DNA from: Alopecurus myosuroides
Lineage: Eukaryota > Streptophyta > Magnoliopsida > Poales > Poaceae
Direction: 5' to 3'
DNA length: 64,000 bases
NCBI GenBank assembly: GCA_028641055.1
Contig: CM054061.1
Location: 62,347,904 to 62,411,903, forward strand
Every line of letters begins with the position of its first letter. The stretch's first letter is position 1. The translations under genes and the position numbers were made by a program. A model generated the notes under the pieces. The model was not told where the DNA came from. It searched no databases and saw nothing but the letters and a program-made list of their open reading frames with translations. Of this stretch, positions 53,497 through 64,000 are shown one piece after another.

Positions 53497-55897
53497 TGAA
53501 AGAGCATGGTTCCCCCATGTGTGGTTTTGGTAATTGATGACAATCACTATGGACTAATGGTTGCATTGAGCTACACTTGTAGAGTTTCTCCACAGGCAAT
53601 ACTTGATGTCCATGTGTTGGATTCAAGATAATCAAGTGGTGACCAAGGTGCTATTCATGTGAATATCCCAAGTTTGGTCATGAGAGAGTTGAGCATATTG
53701 CAAGTATGTCTTGAAGAAGAATATTGTGTGAACATTCATCTTTACCTTCAAGACATCATTATTATGAAGAGAGAAGAAAAGATAAAAGGTTGATCAAGGC
53801 AAAGTGCTAAGCGATGGTTAATAGTGATCAACTCACAAAACAAGAAGATGCACCATGTGGTATCATGGTATCGTAAGTAATTGTTCATATAGCTTTGTGT
53901 TCTAACCCATTATATGTGTGTGTGGTATATCTATGTGGGGTTAGGCATCTTTCCATGGGCTTGCATCAAAAGGAAGATTTCATATAGTCCATGGTGGATG
54001 ACGTCAAGTTGTGATCGTCATCAAGTTCGAGAAGTGCAAGTTCAAGGGAAGCATATCGAAGAGATCACATTCTTGAAGCTTGCCACTCTTTTGGAGATAA
54101 TGTTAAAGTAAAGATATACTTAAAAGAGCCTCTCCCATAGTTGCATATGGGGGGAGCATCTTTGTGTCTTCATCAAGCAAAAAGAAATCAAGAAAGGTGT
54201 TCCATCTTGAGGAGGTCGAGATCGTCATATTATAGCTCAAGTGGAATGCTCAAGGCAAAGGTATGATCTTGATAGGTTTTCTATTTTACCGGTCTCATAG
54301 CATTAGGAGGGAGACCGGATTATAGGATAGATAACCGTACTATCAAGAGGGGCTCTCATATTAGCAACTTGATCGCATCACTCGGAGAGAGCTCAAACCT
54401 TTGCATACTTGGCATAACATTTCTTGGTTCTTATTTGTGTTTTCTCGATGTGTTGTTTTTGAGCTTGTCATGTGCTTCAATACAAGCTCAAGTTCATCAA
54501 AAACGGGTTTCGCATGAAAAACTTATTGCGTTTTTGATATTGGAGGTTTTACCGATTGTTCCTTTATAGAGAGGTAATAACTTTCATCATTTGGTTTTAT
54601 CATCCAATTATGGACTATGATGTTTCTTTGCATAATCTTGTAGTGCTCGTTCTTACGATTTCAACGAGCCCAAGATCATCGAAAACGGAGTCCGGATGCA
54701 AAAGATATCGCGTTTTTAGTGAAGGACATTTTCTGAAAACTTGTAGGCCGGCCCCAGGCCGGGGTGGGCTCCCTAGGCCGGACCCCTACCCGAACCGTCC
54801 GGCCTGGAGGCCGGCCTGGCCGGCCCGGGAGGCCGGGGTGGGGCAGAATGCCCCCAACGGGCTGTTTTTGGGGGCCTATAAAAGGGGCCTTCTTCCCCAT
54901 TGGTTTCCTACCTTTTTAGCAAGTTTTCCCCCACCATTGTTGACCTTTTTGGAGCTTGCTCTCTCTCTATTCCTCCATGATGCTTGCCTCCAATTAGTGG
55001 GAAAAGAGAGAGGAGATCTAGATCTATTATCCCACCAATCCATCTCTCCTCTTAGTGAGGGGAAAGTCTTTGGATCTAGATCTTGTGGATTCATTTGTTG
55101 AGTTCTTTATTGTTCTTCCTCTCTTCTCCCCCATAGCATTTGTTGCTTTGGTGGTATTTGAGAGTGAAGGATTTGAGCACTTCTTGTGTTCTTGCCATTG
55201 CATAGGTTGCATCGGTTTGAGTTCTCTACGAGGATTCGTTCGAGTGAAAGGTTGAGAAGCTTGTTACTCTTGGGTTCTTGGAGTGCCCTTGAGCTTGTCC
55301 TCTTGGGTACTTGGAGTGCCCTAGACGGTTGTTGTTGTCTCGGAGTTTTGGTAGCTCCGGACCTTGTTGCTATCTCGGAGTTTTGGTGGCTCGCGGGATA
55401 TTGTTGGGAGCCTCCAATTGAGTTGTGGAGATTGCCCCAACCTTGTACGGGATCGGTGACCGCCCTCAAAGGTCCCATAGTGGATCGTGGCACTCCGCAT
55501 TGGTGGAGGCACGAGGAGAATAAGGTGAGCCATTGGGCGCTTGGAGTCATTGTGACTCCACACCTCTCCAACGGAGATTAGCTTCCATTGGGAAGTGAAC
55601 TTCGGGATAAATCATCGTCTCCTCGTCTCTCGGTTATTTCTATACCCGAACTCTTTACTTATGCAATTTACTTTGTGATAGCCATCGAGCTTGAAGTAAC
55701 ATATCTTGCTATCACATAGTTGTTTGAATTGTTTAGCATAAGTTGTTGGTGCACATAGGTGAACCTAGTTTGTTTAGGTTTTGGCTTGATAAATTAAACG
55801 CTAGTTTTATTCCGCATTTATTCAAGCCTTAACCGTAATTATTTTTAAACGCCTATTCACCCCCCCCCCCCCTCTAGGCGACATCCGTGTCCTTTCA
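53497..55897 (+). repeat. 3' LTR of the young retrotransposon
   Basis: At 2401 bp it differs from the 5' LTR at 54154, 54742 and 55430 (substitutions, by my reading), by one C fewer near 55131 and by three C more at 55860-55872. TATAAAA lies at 54877-54883. Confidence 0.95.
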
Positions 55898-56700
55898 CCT
55901 ACAAGTATGCATATTTTTGTTTGCCTTGACATGCAAAATACAACCCTAAGGGAAGAGTAATTTCCAATATTCAACACAACATGATAAAATGAGACATAAC
56001 CAATATGTTGAGGTAGAAATGAATTATATACCTTGTGCGGAGAGATAATAGAAAGATAACACCGTGCACAATAAGAGATGAACGCAACATAGTGATAACC
56101 AACAAGATGATCCAATGATAACAAAATAACATAGTCTCATACTAACATAAACACATAGTTCAAATGATAAAGCAAATACTTTCACGAGACAACTAAATGA
56201 ACACAAGCTGTCAAAGAGTGGTAGAAGAACATGCTTGTGCCCGAACGCATGCAAATTCCGTAGGCCTAATAATATCACTTCTCCCCCTTTGGCATCAAGA
56301 TACCAAAAAGGAGAGAGATAGTGATGCTAACGTCCCAAAGCAAGCTAAGCATCGGAGTTTGAGGCCTCTCCCGTGGACAGCTCGGACTCTCCTTCGGCAT
56401 CCCTCTCCAGATCTTCATCACCATCCTCATCATCATCAGGATCGACTGGAGCACTAGAGGAAGTAGTTGTGAACTGAAGAGCCTCCTCAAGATGTTCCCA
56501 TAGAGCTGTGAACCTGGAAGACCACTGAGAGTACGAGTCTGGAACCAAATCAGCATGAGGATCTCCAGAAGCTCCACTGACATGATGAAGAATCTTCAAT
56601 TGAGAGCTGGACATTGCAAGGTAAGCACCCGAGTAAAGCATACCGTTGGCGATAGCTTCTACATTCCATCCATTGGTATTTGATTTCTTTCCCGGCCCTG
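55898..56700 (-). mobile_element. Older Copia-type remnant, right part
   Basis: On the minus strand, 'ttggtatcttgatgccaaag' followed by GGGGGAGAAG (around 56274-56303) matches my memory of the region after pol in long Copia (SIRE/Maximus-like) elements of cereals. The frame 56641-56345 (MLYSGAYLAMSSSQLKIL..., acidic tail with DPDDDEDGDED) would be the end of such a polyprotein. The young retrotransposon inserted into this remnant. Confidence 0.4.
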
Positions 56701-57269
56701 GCCTACCACCGGCATGAAAACATGGTGCCTCGCCATTGCTAGGGTTGCTGCTATAAGCAGTTTCTTTGGTAGTGCTCAGGAAAGGATCAACTGGAGCTAT
56801 TTATTAGGGACTCGACAGGCAATTTCATCGCATCATGCTGTGATCATACTGAGTATGCGACTGATGTGGCCACAAGCCCACAATGGAATCTTCGGCTTTG
56901 TTGGCTGGACTAAAACTTGCAGAGCAATTTGGAGCTTGTTCTCTAGTGGTGGAATCTGACTATAAAATGTGGTTGAAGCTATACAAAATCGAGCTGATTA
57001 TAGAGGTTTGGGTGCGGTGATTACCGATTACTACTGAATACTATGCAGCTTGGCATGGCGACGATACAACATTGTCCGTCAGAAACAAATGAGGCCGCAC
57101 ATTCGCTTGCTCGGCACGGCGCAGGGTGCTCGGGACTTTTGCTTCGATGATCCTCCCCCTTTTCTCATTCCTGTAATTGTAGATGACCGGCTCCTTTTCC
57201 CCAAATTTTTTTTTTTTTTTGTAGATGACCAATGTGATTAATCTATTCAATAATAAAGTCGCCTGAAGT
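56701..57269. other. Spacer; nothing recognised
   Basis: No gene or named repeat. The frame at 56714-56959 has no motif. A T run lies at 57207-57220. Confidence 0.4.
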
Positions 57270-57510
57270 TAAAAAAATAAAAATAATCAAAGGCTGTTTT
57301 TACTGTAGAAGAACATATTACGGCAGATGGTAGGCAATCTACCGGGTTAATGATCAAAATATGGAAATTTTCTCTCAAATTGTACGCGTACATACGGAAA
57401 AACAGATCTCGCAGCCCTGAGTTATGCAAACTGCATATATTGAGGAGATTCTAACTACATCAGGTGTCAATGGAAAGTACTCTCGTGATCAAGATTCTTA
57501 CCCGGCCCCT

Positions 57511-57519
57511 CTATATATT
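57511..57519 (+). promoter_or_regulatory. TATA box of MEG1/ESF1-like gene B
   Basis: CTATATATT followed by 'gaggagc' is identical to the TATA region of copy A and lies 66 bp upstream of the ATG. Confidence 0.65.
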
Positions 57520-57584
57520 GAGGAGCGAATTAAGGGGGTCCTCTCGTTTCCCAATCTTCATTCGTTGTTGATCAAGATCCAGAA

Positions 57585-58053
57585 ATGGGTAAGCGGCTGG
57601 TGTACGCGATGGCAGTCCTGTTCATCGGGACCAGCCTCGCAATGATCGGACAGCGTAAGCGATCAAATGTTCACCGTCGGACCATATTCTTCGTGCTAGT
57701 TTGTATTGTATTGTGTACTGACAAACACATGCTACAACATATATTGTGCAGTAGATCGCGTGGAGGCCGGGAGGAGCTACCGTGAAGGCATAATTGGTCC
57801 TGCCAACCTGACAAGTATCGCTGCCAAGGCTACGGCGCCATGGCTAGATGAGAGCAAGCTTAAGCTGAAGATCTGTGTCTTCACTGGTGGTTGCACCTAC
57901 AGTGGACATGCGAGCATTATCGCGGAGTGCGTCTGCTGCCTGACGCTGCCCGGTGCCCCATGCTATTATTCGCACGAGGACTGCGAGGCGGCCTGCCCCG
58001 TCTGCGACCCGAAATGCGCCACGCATCCGCCGCCGGCGGAGCTACAGGCGTGA
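57585..58053 (+). CDS. Secreted cysteine-rich peptide, MEG1/ESF1-like (copy B)
   Basis: Exons 57585-57654 and 57752-58053 (70 and 302 bases, the same as copy A) encode 123 residues over a 97-bp GT-AG intron. The signal peptide MGKRLVYAMAVLFIGTSLAM is nearly identical to that of copy A. The ten cysteines fall at 65, 71, 83, 85, 86, 94, 101, 105, 108 and 112, with the same ECVCCLTL...PCY...DC...CPVC pattern. The mature region between signal and cysteine core has diverged more than the signal peptide. NLT at 42-44 keeps one N-glycosylation sequon; the second one of copy A is lost. The frame is intact and the same CAGTAG tandem acceptor is present. Function is inferred from the family: a secreted signalling or defence-like peptide. 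Confidence 0.75.
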
Positions 58054-58200
58054 CTTGATCAGTGCCGAGTGAAATCGCTGCATGTTTTGAGAGATCGTGG
58101 AGATTAGCAGATCGCTCGATGCTGTTTTTTCTTTTCTTTCGAAATTGGATATTTTGATGATCGCACGAATTAAATATCTTTGCTATTCTATCTGAGGCAT

Positions 58201-58557
58201 GGCAAATAAAATCGTGGAGTATCATTTTAGAAACGACGACACAGGGTATCTTTTTGGAAAGGGTTTTGTCATTATTAATTTTCCTTCCGTCTCCGCCCGC
58301 ATATTTGAGCACACATATCCACACAATAAATGGTGGCATGCATGTTGGGTAGCTAGCTAAATGAAAACAGCCTAGTTGCAGGATTGATGAACAAATGGAA
58401 CCTCCTGCATCTTCAAAAACTAAACCATGTTGCTGCTGTGATTACATCAACAATTCAAACATTTATCTTAATGTCTGACACTAGTACATCGAATCTGCAA
58501 AATCCCCGGTGAGCCTAAAATCAGCCTTTAATTTTCAGGTACAGAAGCGACCTAGCT
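58201..58557. other. Spacer after gene B; nothing recognised
   Basis: AT-rich DNA with no ORF of note up to the solo LTR. Confidence 0.4.
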
Positions 58558-59416
58558 TGTCGTGGTGGTATCACGGCAGATGACATGGGATGGCTAATGT
58601 TTGGAGCCGATGGACGCTGGAGGTGCTCGGGGAGGGATCACACGGCGAGTAGCCGCGTGTGGGAAGTCACAAGCACTGCAAACAACAAGATCTTACCCAG
58701 GTTCAGATCCCTCGTGTGGAGGTAACACCCCTACTCCTGCCTTTCTCTCTTTATGTGGATTACCGAGTAGCCACAGTACAAATCAGGCCTTCAGCCGAGT
58801 AGCCACTATAGCTCTCAAGTTCTGTCTATGTGAAGTGAAGCAACCTCTGGATCATCCCTCGCGCAGGAGGGGGGCAGGGCACCTTATATACTGGTGCCCA
58901 GCCGAATAGAATAAAACTAAAAGGTACAGCTGATAGGACAGGAGCACTGCAGAATAGAGCACGCTTACAGCTGATAAGTCGTCGCACCGTTCGGAGATTG
59001 GACCTGTCCACCCTTGTCAGTGAGATAGGGTAGACCCCTAGCCCTGTCCTGTCCCCTCTGTCAGTGACAGAACTTGACAGGCGTCTACCGCACTGTAGCC
59101 ACGCCGTAGCACGGACAATCACGCGCTCTGTAAGTTGAACCGCACGCCGGTACGGACGCAGGATACGCGGGATCCCTTGTCAGAACGGCTCCATTGACTT
59201 CTGGCCCGAGTAGGAACTCACTCCCTCTACTCGGACCAACTTCTTTACTCGGATGAACATAACTTGCTTGATTTCTCCTCTGGGCCATTGGTGGGTATGG
59301 CCGGATAGAAACCTACCGGGTAGCGAGTACCGGGTAGCCATCTACCCGGTCAAACAACACCTTTGACCTTTCCTTCAGCACTTGCCTTACCCCTACTCGG
59401 GGGTAACCCCCCGACA
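58558..59416 (-). mobile_element. Solo LTR, probably Gypsy-type
   Basis: An 859-bp unit begins TGTCG and ends CGACA and is flanked by the 5-bp target-site duplication TAGCT (58553-58557 and 59417-59421). On the minus strand, AGTATATAAGG near 58896-58886 is a good TATA box, so the LTR reads right to left. Text such as 'ctacccggtagcgagtaccgg' near its right end is typical of Triticeae LTRs. No internal domain is attached, which points to unequal recombination between the two LTRs of a former element. Confidence 0.85.
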
Positions 59417-59459
59417 TAGCTAGATGCTCTAGTCGAATGAAGTGCAGACTTGTACGTGA

Positions 59460-59759
59460 TTAAGCATCGTCGTCTTGGCACTTCAAGGCACGAGCAAATT
59501 GCTCCGTCTGCCCGTGCTCGTTCTTCCGCAGCAGACGCTCCCTCTTTCTCTCGCGCTCCTCCCTCAGCACCTTCCGTGACGCCTCTCTCAGCTTCCGCTC
59601 CCTCTCCCGGTGGACACGGCGGGTCTCGTCGGTGACCACGTCGTCCTGGTTCATGATCTCGATCATCTCACGCCGTTCGTCCTCGTTCATCAAGGCCCAC
59701 CCCTTCTCGGTGAAGCAGTCGGCGAAGAAGGGCGGTAGTGGCAGGCCAGGGCTAGCCAT
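59460..59759 (-). CDS. Possible small gene, 99-residue charged helical protein, unknown
   Basis: I do not recognise the family. The frame opens MASPGLPLPPFFADCFTEKG, then WALMNEDERREMIEIMNQDD, then a long Arg/Glu/Lys-rich helix (about residues 45-80) and a short QFARALKC end. GC-rich codons contrast with the surroundings. A TATA box (TATAAATA, minus, 59817-59810) lies about 50 bp upstream of the ATG at 59759, leaving a short leader. The upstream ATG at 59804 is less likely for the same reason. The layout (single exon, TATA close to ATG) resembles the cargo genes of CACTA 2. It may be a host gene or a gene left by an element. Confidence 0.4.
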   Translation of the reverse strand: MASPGLPLPPFFADCFTEKGWALMNEDERREMIEIMNQDDVVTDETRRVHRERERKLREASRKVLREERERKRERLLRKNEHGQTEQFARALKCQDDDA

Positions 59760-59809
59760 CGACGACGGCTGAGTAACAGACTGGATCACCTGGCGGCGCC
59801 ACACCCATA

Positions 59810-59817
59810 TATTTATA
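59810..59817 (-). promoter_or_regulatory. TATA box of the small minus-strand gene
   Basis: TATAAATA on the minus strand lies about 50 bp upstream of the ATG at 59759. Confidence 0.4.
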
Positions 59818-59819
59818 CA

Positions 59820-61500
59820 GCAGGGACCGGATCGAGAAACCCTTTCCGTGTCCGAGTCTATTTAGATTTGATCGATTATATCCAATAGTTCGATGTGTTG
59901 AGTTTAGGACTCCTGCTGTCGTACGAGCTTGGCACTGCTATTCTTGCCCGTAGTTGTTTCTTTTTTTACTGTAATAACTACAGCGTGCTCGTAGAGCCAG
60001 CCTGAACCTAACCAGGGTAGCCTTACAAGTTTTGAGAGAGCAGGTTAGAAAGAACGAGAGGGGATTATTACATCAAATCGATACACCAAATTTTAAGAGC
60101 ACTTGCATCATCAGAGGAGGTGCAGCGGTACGCCCGAGATGGATATCTTCTGTACATCGCTGTTGGAGCTCCGCCAGGGCAGAGATTCATCGATGTCATT
60201 GAAAACTTTGGCGTTGCAGCATTTCCATATATTTAACGAGATACCCCCTTTCGAGTCGCCTGTCATATAGCCTCCGCCCCCCAAACCCTAGAAGGCTCCC
60301 TCCCTCCCATTGGCCACTACCGCCGCTGCTGTCGATGATGGCGGTGGCGGCGCCGCCTACCCCGGCAACTAACGATGGGTAGAATAGGTGTCCGCGGTGG
60401 CGCCTCACAGGGGCGGTGATGCGTGGCGGCGGACATAGGGCAGTGCGGTTGATGGCCGGCGCCTGAGGTCCCAGCGGAGTGGTGGCATGGAGTTGGTGGG
60501 GTGCCTGTGCCGGACGTCATGGTGGTGGCTCGGATCGGGGGGGGGGGGGTGGTTCCAGAGCTCTTTGGCTCGATCTGAGACCTATCTAGTCCGAATGGAT
60601 CCAGCTAGGGCAAGCGACGCGGATCAAACTTGGCCTTGGCCATGGCGCGATAAGTTGTGCGCTGGTTTCATTCACTGATGTCGTCGTTCCTGCTGGTTCT
60701 GGCGTTGGGGTCTGCGAGACTGTACAATAATTGCGGTGGTCCTAGGTTACTTTTTGTGCCTAGACAAAGAGCTGCCGCACACCTGTCCTCTTTGATCTGG
60801 CTAGAGTGATGGGTTTCGGAAGGCTCCACCGATGATCTCCCATGGGCGTTAATGATTGGAGATTGATGGATCGGGCGGAATTCAGTCACGTCACAAAGAA
60901 CCGGCGGCAAGCTCTGGTTCTGTTACCATCATGGGAAAATCCATGGTGAATTCATTGGCACAGAATGTCACGGAAGCTGATATTGGAGGACCCACAATGG
61001 TGCTCGGAGTCTTTGCGTCGCTGAGGAACTGAGTTGGAATTTCAGAAATCGTGGCAGCAGTATGTAAGTGGGGTGACAACATAGGTGAACTTCAAATTCT
61101 TACCTTTCAGGGTGAAAACCAAAGGTCTTGCCTTAATTGATTAATTGGTTGTGACTCGCAGTGACCTTGCTGAACGAATTGTTTTGAGAGTGGAGATTAT
61201 CTCCAGGGTGAAAACCCATGATCTTTGATCGAGCGACAACGACGCTTGTGCACTGTTTTCTTCTTGAATGCGTTGCTGCTGGAGAGATTGGACATCAGGT
61301 GATGTGTTGGCGGTGGTTGTGCCGCTATTGCAAGAACTAAAATTCTATAGGAGGGCTTTTCTTTTCCTTTTTCTTTTATTCTTTTTTCGACTATGTGCAT
61401 CCGTAATGCCTTTAGGGTATTGAGCTATTGTAGAGGTTGGGTCTAATTGGCATCTCTGTGATATTAATATATGCTCTTTATAATGTGTATAGTAGCTTGA
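59820..61500. other. Spacer, probably old LINE-derived DNA in its right part; no gene
   Basis: GC-rich text at 60270-60540 and short frames on both strands show no motif, and a G run lies at 60538-60548. The right part may be the decayed 3' portion of the LINE remnant that follows, but I cannot align it. Confidence 0.35.
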
Positions 61501-61519
61501 ATGTAAGTGTTGCACCGTG

Positions 61520-62470
61520 AATGCCAAAAATGTTGGACGGTGGCTACCATCAAGCCATCATTAGGGGAGTAGAAGAGGTTCCGAACCTCACACTCACGGG
61601 GGAAGAAGATAATAAGTGTGTCTTCGATTGTAGGGAAGAAGGCGCAGTTGGGGGAAGCCCCTAGTTGGTGACGAAAGCGGTGGTCGTTCGTGGGTATGCA
61701 CTGACGATGTGTAAGCCAGTTGAAGATCATGCATTTTAATGGAGCAGAATTTCTCCACACTTTCTCAGCCAAGTCATCAGTTTGGAGAAATTGAAAATTA
61801 TTAGCATAAAAACTTCCGTTTGAGAGGTCCCTTTTGGAGAATTTGCAAAGGCGGGTGTCATCATTGCCCAACGTAAGGAGAACAAGGTGAAGATCATTAG
61901 AGAGGGTGCACAGAGGAGGCACGAATTGACATGCATGGGACGAGGGAGAGGGAGAGAAAATTGCTTAGGACCGCAAAGAGCTGAGCATTGGGCCGAGTGG
62001 TATGGGAGTACATGAAAAGTAACCGAATGCTAAGAGGGGTAGGCCCAAGCCAAGTGTCAAGAAAGAATGCAGTTGAACATCCATCTCCCACCAAGATTTG
62101 GGAGTGCTATCAGAAGGATTAAAGGCCAAAATATTGCTCTTCCATACTGGTACTCATGTGTCCCCAAGGTGAAGTAGTGGAGCTTGGTCAGGAACTTAGA
62201 TAGGAGGGTGGAGTTTTGACTGGTTGGGAGAGCACCCCAAGCCCCCCACGGTGCTTCGGCCTATAGACTTCATCCCATGCTACCTTGCAATGACCCCTAG
62301 TGCACGACTTTTCGTCAGTCCGAAAGGAAGCCCCACGTTGATAGTCGATGGCTTCAACAAATCCCGTAGGTAGCAGACCTACACTTATAGCATGCACGAA
62401 TTTTGTTGTGATGACAGAGTTAACAATAAGAAGACGTCCTCCAATAGGAAGATAATGCCCCCGCCTCCCA
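61520..62470 (-). pseudogene. LINE reverse-transcriptase remnant (C-terminal part)
   Basis: The minus strand holds broken frames typical of LINE ORF2 after the catalytic core. IGGRLLIVNSVIT lies near 62440, HAISVGLLPTGFVEAID and RGHCKVAWDEVYRPKHRGGLG at 62397-62200, VGDGCSTAFFLDTWLGPTPLS at 62094, and a zf-RVT region at 61922-61500. Frameshifts and stops separate them. It represents a third LINE, unrelated in position to the other two and much older. Confidence 0.7.
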
Positions 62471-62479
62471 TAAATTATT

Positions 62480-63330
62480 GGAGGTATGCATTAGAGACAA
62501 TAATATTAAGTTATTATTTACCTCTCAGTTCATAATTATGTTTATATATGTGTGTTATAACTATTGTGGTACTTGAATAGTGAGTATTCAAAGGAGAACA
62601 CACCGTGTAGGTATAGAGATATGAACAAAACAAATTTTCCTAATCACGTCTTTAAAATTAACTTGTATGTTGTTTAGATGATCATGTTTTCCTGATCATG
62701 GACTTTGTATAATTCAAACAGCTGCAAGGGTATACTGTTGAGATAACAATAGTACCGAACTGACCCATGTGCCTGATCTTTCTAAGAGATAATTGTTATT
62801 TGGTTTTGCAAAGATGAATATGATGTTTTTATTAGCTATGTCCCTGTACCATAATAATATCTAGTGACCGCACACTTGACAGTTATACTTTGTGAGTCAT
62901 CAACCGTCTACCATAAAAGGAGATCATAATAATATAACGGTCACTTTACAAGTACGACGTAAAGTTTGGAATAGAACTAAGATCATTCGCGAATGGTACT
63001 TACTTCTCCATAGAAATAATGGGAAAATACATCCTCTGGGCCCACTCAATATCACCAATGTCAACAAATTGTCTGGTCAGACACGGTGTGATTTATCATA
63101 AAAACATCGGGGATATGATGAATACAAGAGAAAGAAAATGATATCGGTACGAATTTCATATGTGATATGATCAAAGAGTTTGATCATACTAGAGAACATT
63201 CTCATATCATTGGTATCGTGAAGTTTAGAGGAACTCTAGCAGTGCCCGTAAACTGGGCGGAACTGAAGGCTCATATTTAATTACGGAATTTCGAAAGTGG
63301 GTGTCAGGATTGGATCTAAATGTTCACATA
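62480..63330 (+). mobile_element. Degenerate Copia LTR-like sequence
   Basis: 'tatgcattagagacaataata' near 62495, 'tgatcatgttttcctgatcatgg' near 62681-62702 and 'cctctgggcccactc' near 63033 follow in the order I recall for Angela/BARE-type LTRs of cereals, but diverged. No intact ends or target-site duplication are seen. Confidence 0.4.
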
Positions 63331-63990
63331 TTTGATGGGTTCGGACATGTTTTAAACCTTTAGACACATATATAACAGCAATAAGCCATGGATGAAGAAG
63401 GAAAAGGGGTGGCACTCTCCTATGCCGACCGGCACGACGATGCCATGTGTCTCTCGTGCTACGTCTTCCCCGCCATGACGTCGCCTTCACTCCCATCTTC
63501 ATCACTATCTCCTCTTTGTCTATAGTGGTATGCTCACCCACAAACCTCTGTAATTCTGTATTTGAACTTTATTTTTTATGTTACAAAGTATTTATATCTA
63601 TCGTGTTTGAGTAGTTCTTTTTTATCTTATTATTAATTGGTAAATGATATCTCTATGGTTAATTTGACTTGTATTTTATCATTTTGTTGGCCTTTAGTGA
63701 CCACCATATGACATGCACCCGTAGAGCACATCATAGGGTTAGTAGTGTATGGATAAACTTATACACTGAAACAGGGAGTGGCAAAATAATTTTCCTAAAT
63801 ATACATTGGAAGAGGGAGTGAAATAATAGTTTTCCTGACTATAGGGATTGAAGCATATGGAAATGAATGGGGCCCTATGCACGTTAAGCCTATAGTTGGT
63901 TTTACCTTCATGATTATTTTAGTATTGGTGAATACTTGCTAGGTATTTCAATCATATGTACATGTAATAAAGAGTATTTCAGGAACGTCA
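63331..63990. other. Spacer; nothing recognised
   Basis: AT-rich DNA. The minus-strand frame at 63281-63541 has no motif. Confidence 0.4.
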
Positions 63991-64000
63991 CACTAGTGGA
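63991..64000 (+). mobile_element. Start of a third CACTA element (window edge)
   Basis: The window ends with CACTAGTGGA, the same ten bases as both ends of CACTA 2. The probable target-site duplication to look for on the far side is TCA (63988-63990). Confidence 0.55.

Larger units (their letters stand above)
45142..55897 (+). mobile_element. Complete young LTR retrotransposon, gag-only (non-autonomous, Copia-type)
   Basis: Two LTRs (45142-47540 and 53497-55897) begin TGAAAG and end CTTTCA and are flanked by the 5-bp target-site duplication CCTAC (45137-45141 and 55898-55902). A primer-binding site for initiator Met tRNA follows the 5' LTR and a purine tract precedes the 3' LTR. The internal region codes for one 779-residue gag-like protein. 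No protease, integrase, reverse transcriptase or RNase H is visible in the remaining 3.5 kb, so it depends on a partner. By my count the LTRs differ by three substitutions and two C-run length changes in 2.4 kb, a very recent insertion. Confidence 0.95.
57270..58200 (+). repeat. Duplicated gene block B (promoter, gene, 3' flank)
   Basis: This is the second copy of the segment at 13238-14278. It lacks the SINE and the LINE that flank copy A, so it shows the pre-insertion arrangement: 'aaaggctgtttttactg' at the SINE site, and an uninterrupted 3' flank at the LINE site. Confidence 0.85.

Overview
The window reads as a repeat-rich chromosomal stretch from a grass of the wheat/barley tribe (Triticeae). 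The basis is the type of elements (CACTA transposons with GTCCCGGTT-type or CGTCGGCG-type subterminal repeats, cereal tRNA-derived SINEs, L1-type LINEs with two ORFs, long-LTR Copia elements), their nesting, and a pair of cereal-type cysteine-rich secreted-peptide genes. The species is an inference; no search could be run.

Layout. 1-6.9 kb: old, degraded retrotransposon sequence, a FAR1-domain relic and a MITE. 6992-12636: a full-length LINE on + with two intact ORFs and a 15-bp target-site duplication (TSD). 12937-13237: a SINE just upstream of the first host gene. 13657-14124: a two-exon gene for a 123-residue secreted peptide with 10 cysteines (MEG1/ESF1-like). 14279-21632: a 7.35-kb LINE on -, frameshifted, inserted about 140 bp after that gene's stop codon. 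22799-31336: a complete CACTA element (TSD GCT) with a three-exon TNP2-type transposase gene and an eight-exon TNPA/Transposase_24-type gene. Both keep splice sites and frame but carry two in-frame stops each. 32251-32547: a second copy of the same SINE. 35308-35514: a possible small GC-rich gene. 37085-44853: a second complete CACTA (TSD TTA) with no recognisable transposase. It carries a six-exon gene ending in a Ulp1-type (C48) protease, an AP2-domain gene, an unknown 181-residue gene, and Myb-like and B3-like fragments. 45142-55897: a very young, gag-only Copia-type LTR retrotransposon (TSD CCTAC) nested in an older Copia relic. 57585-58053: the second MEG1/ESF1-like gene, same exon lengths and orientation as the first. 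58558-59416: a solo LTR (TSD TAGCT). 59460-59759: an unknown small ORF with a TATA box. 61.5-63.3 kb: LINE and Copia-LTR remnants. 63991-64000: the first 10 bases of a third CACTA element, cut by the window edge.

How it fits together. The host content seems to be one tandem pair of secreted-peptide genes, duplicated with promoter and 3' flank and later pushed about 43 kb apart by nested insertions. Most of the rest is mobile DNA at different ages: a nearly undecayed LTR element and an ORF-intact LINE beside elements decaying mostly by C-to-T-compatible nonsense changes. The least ordinary part is the second CACTA, with a SUMO-protease-like gene and several plant transcription-factor-type DNA-binding domains between perfect ends.
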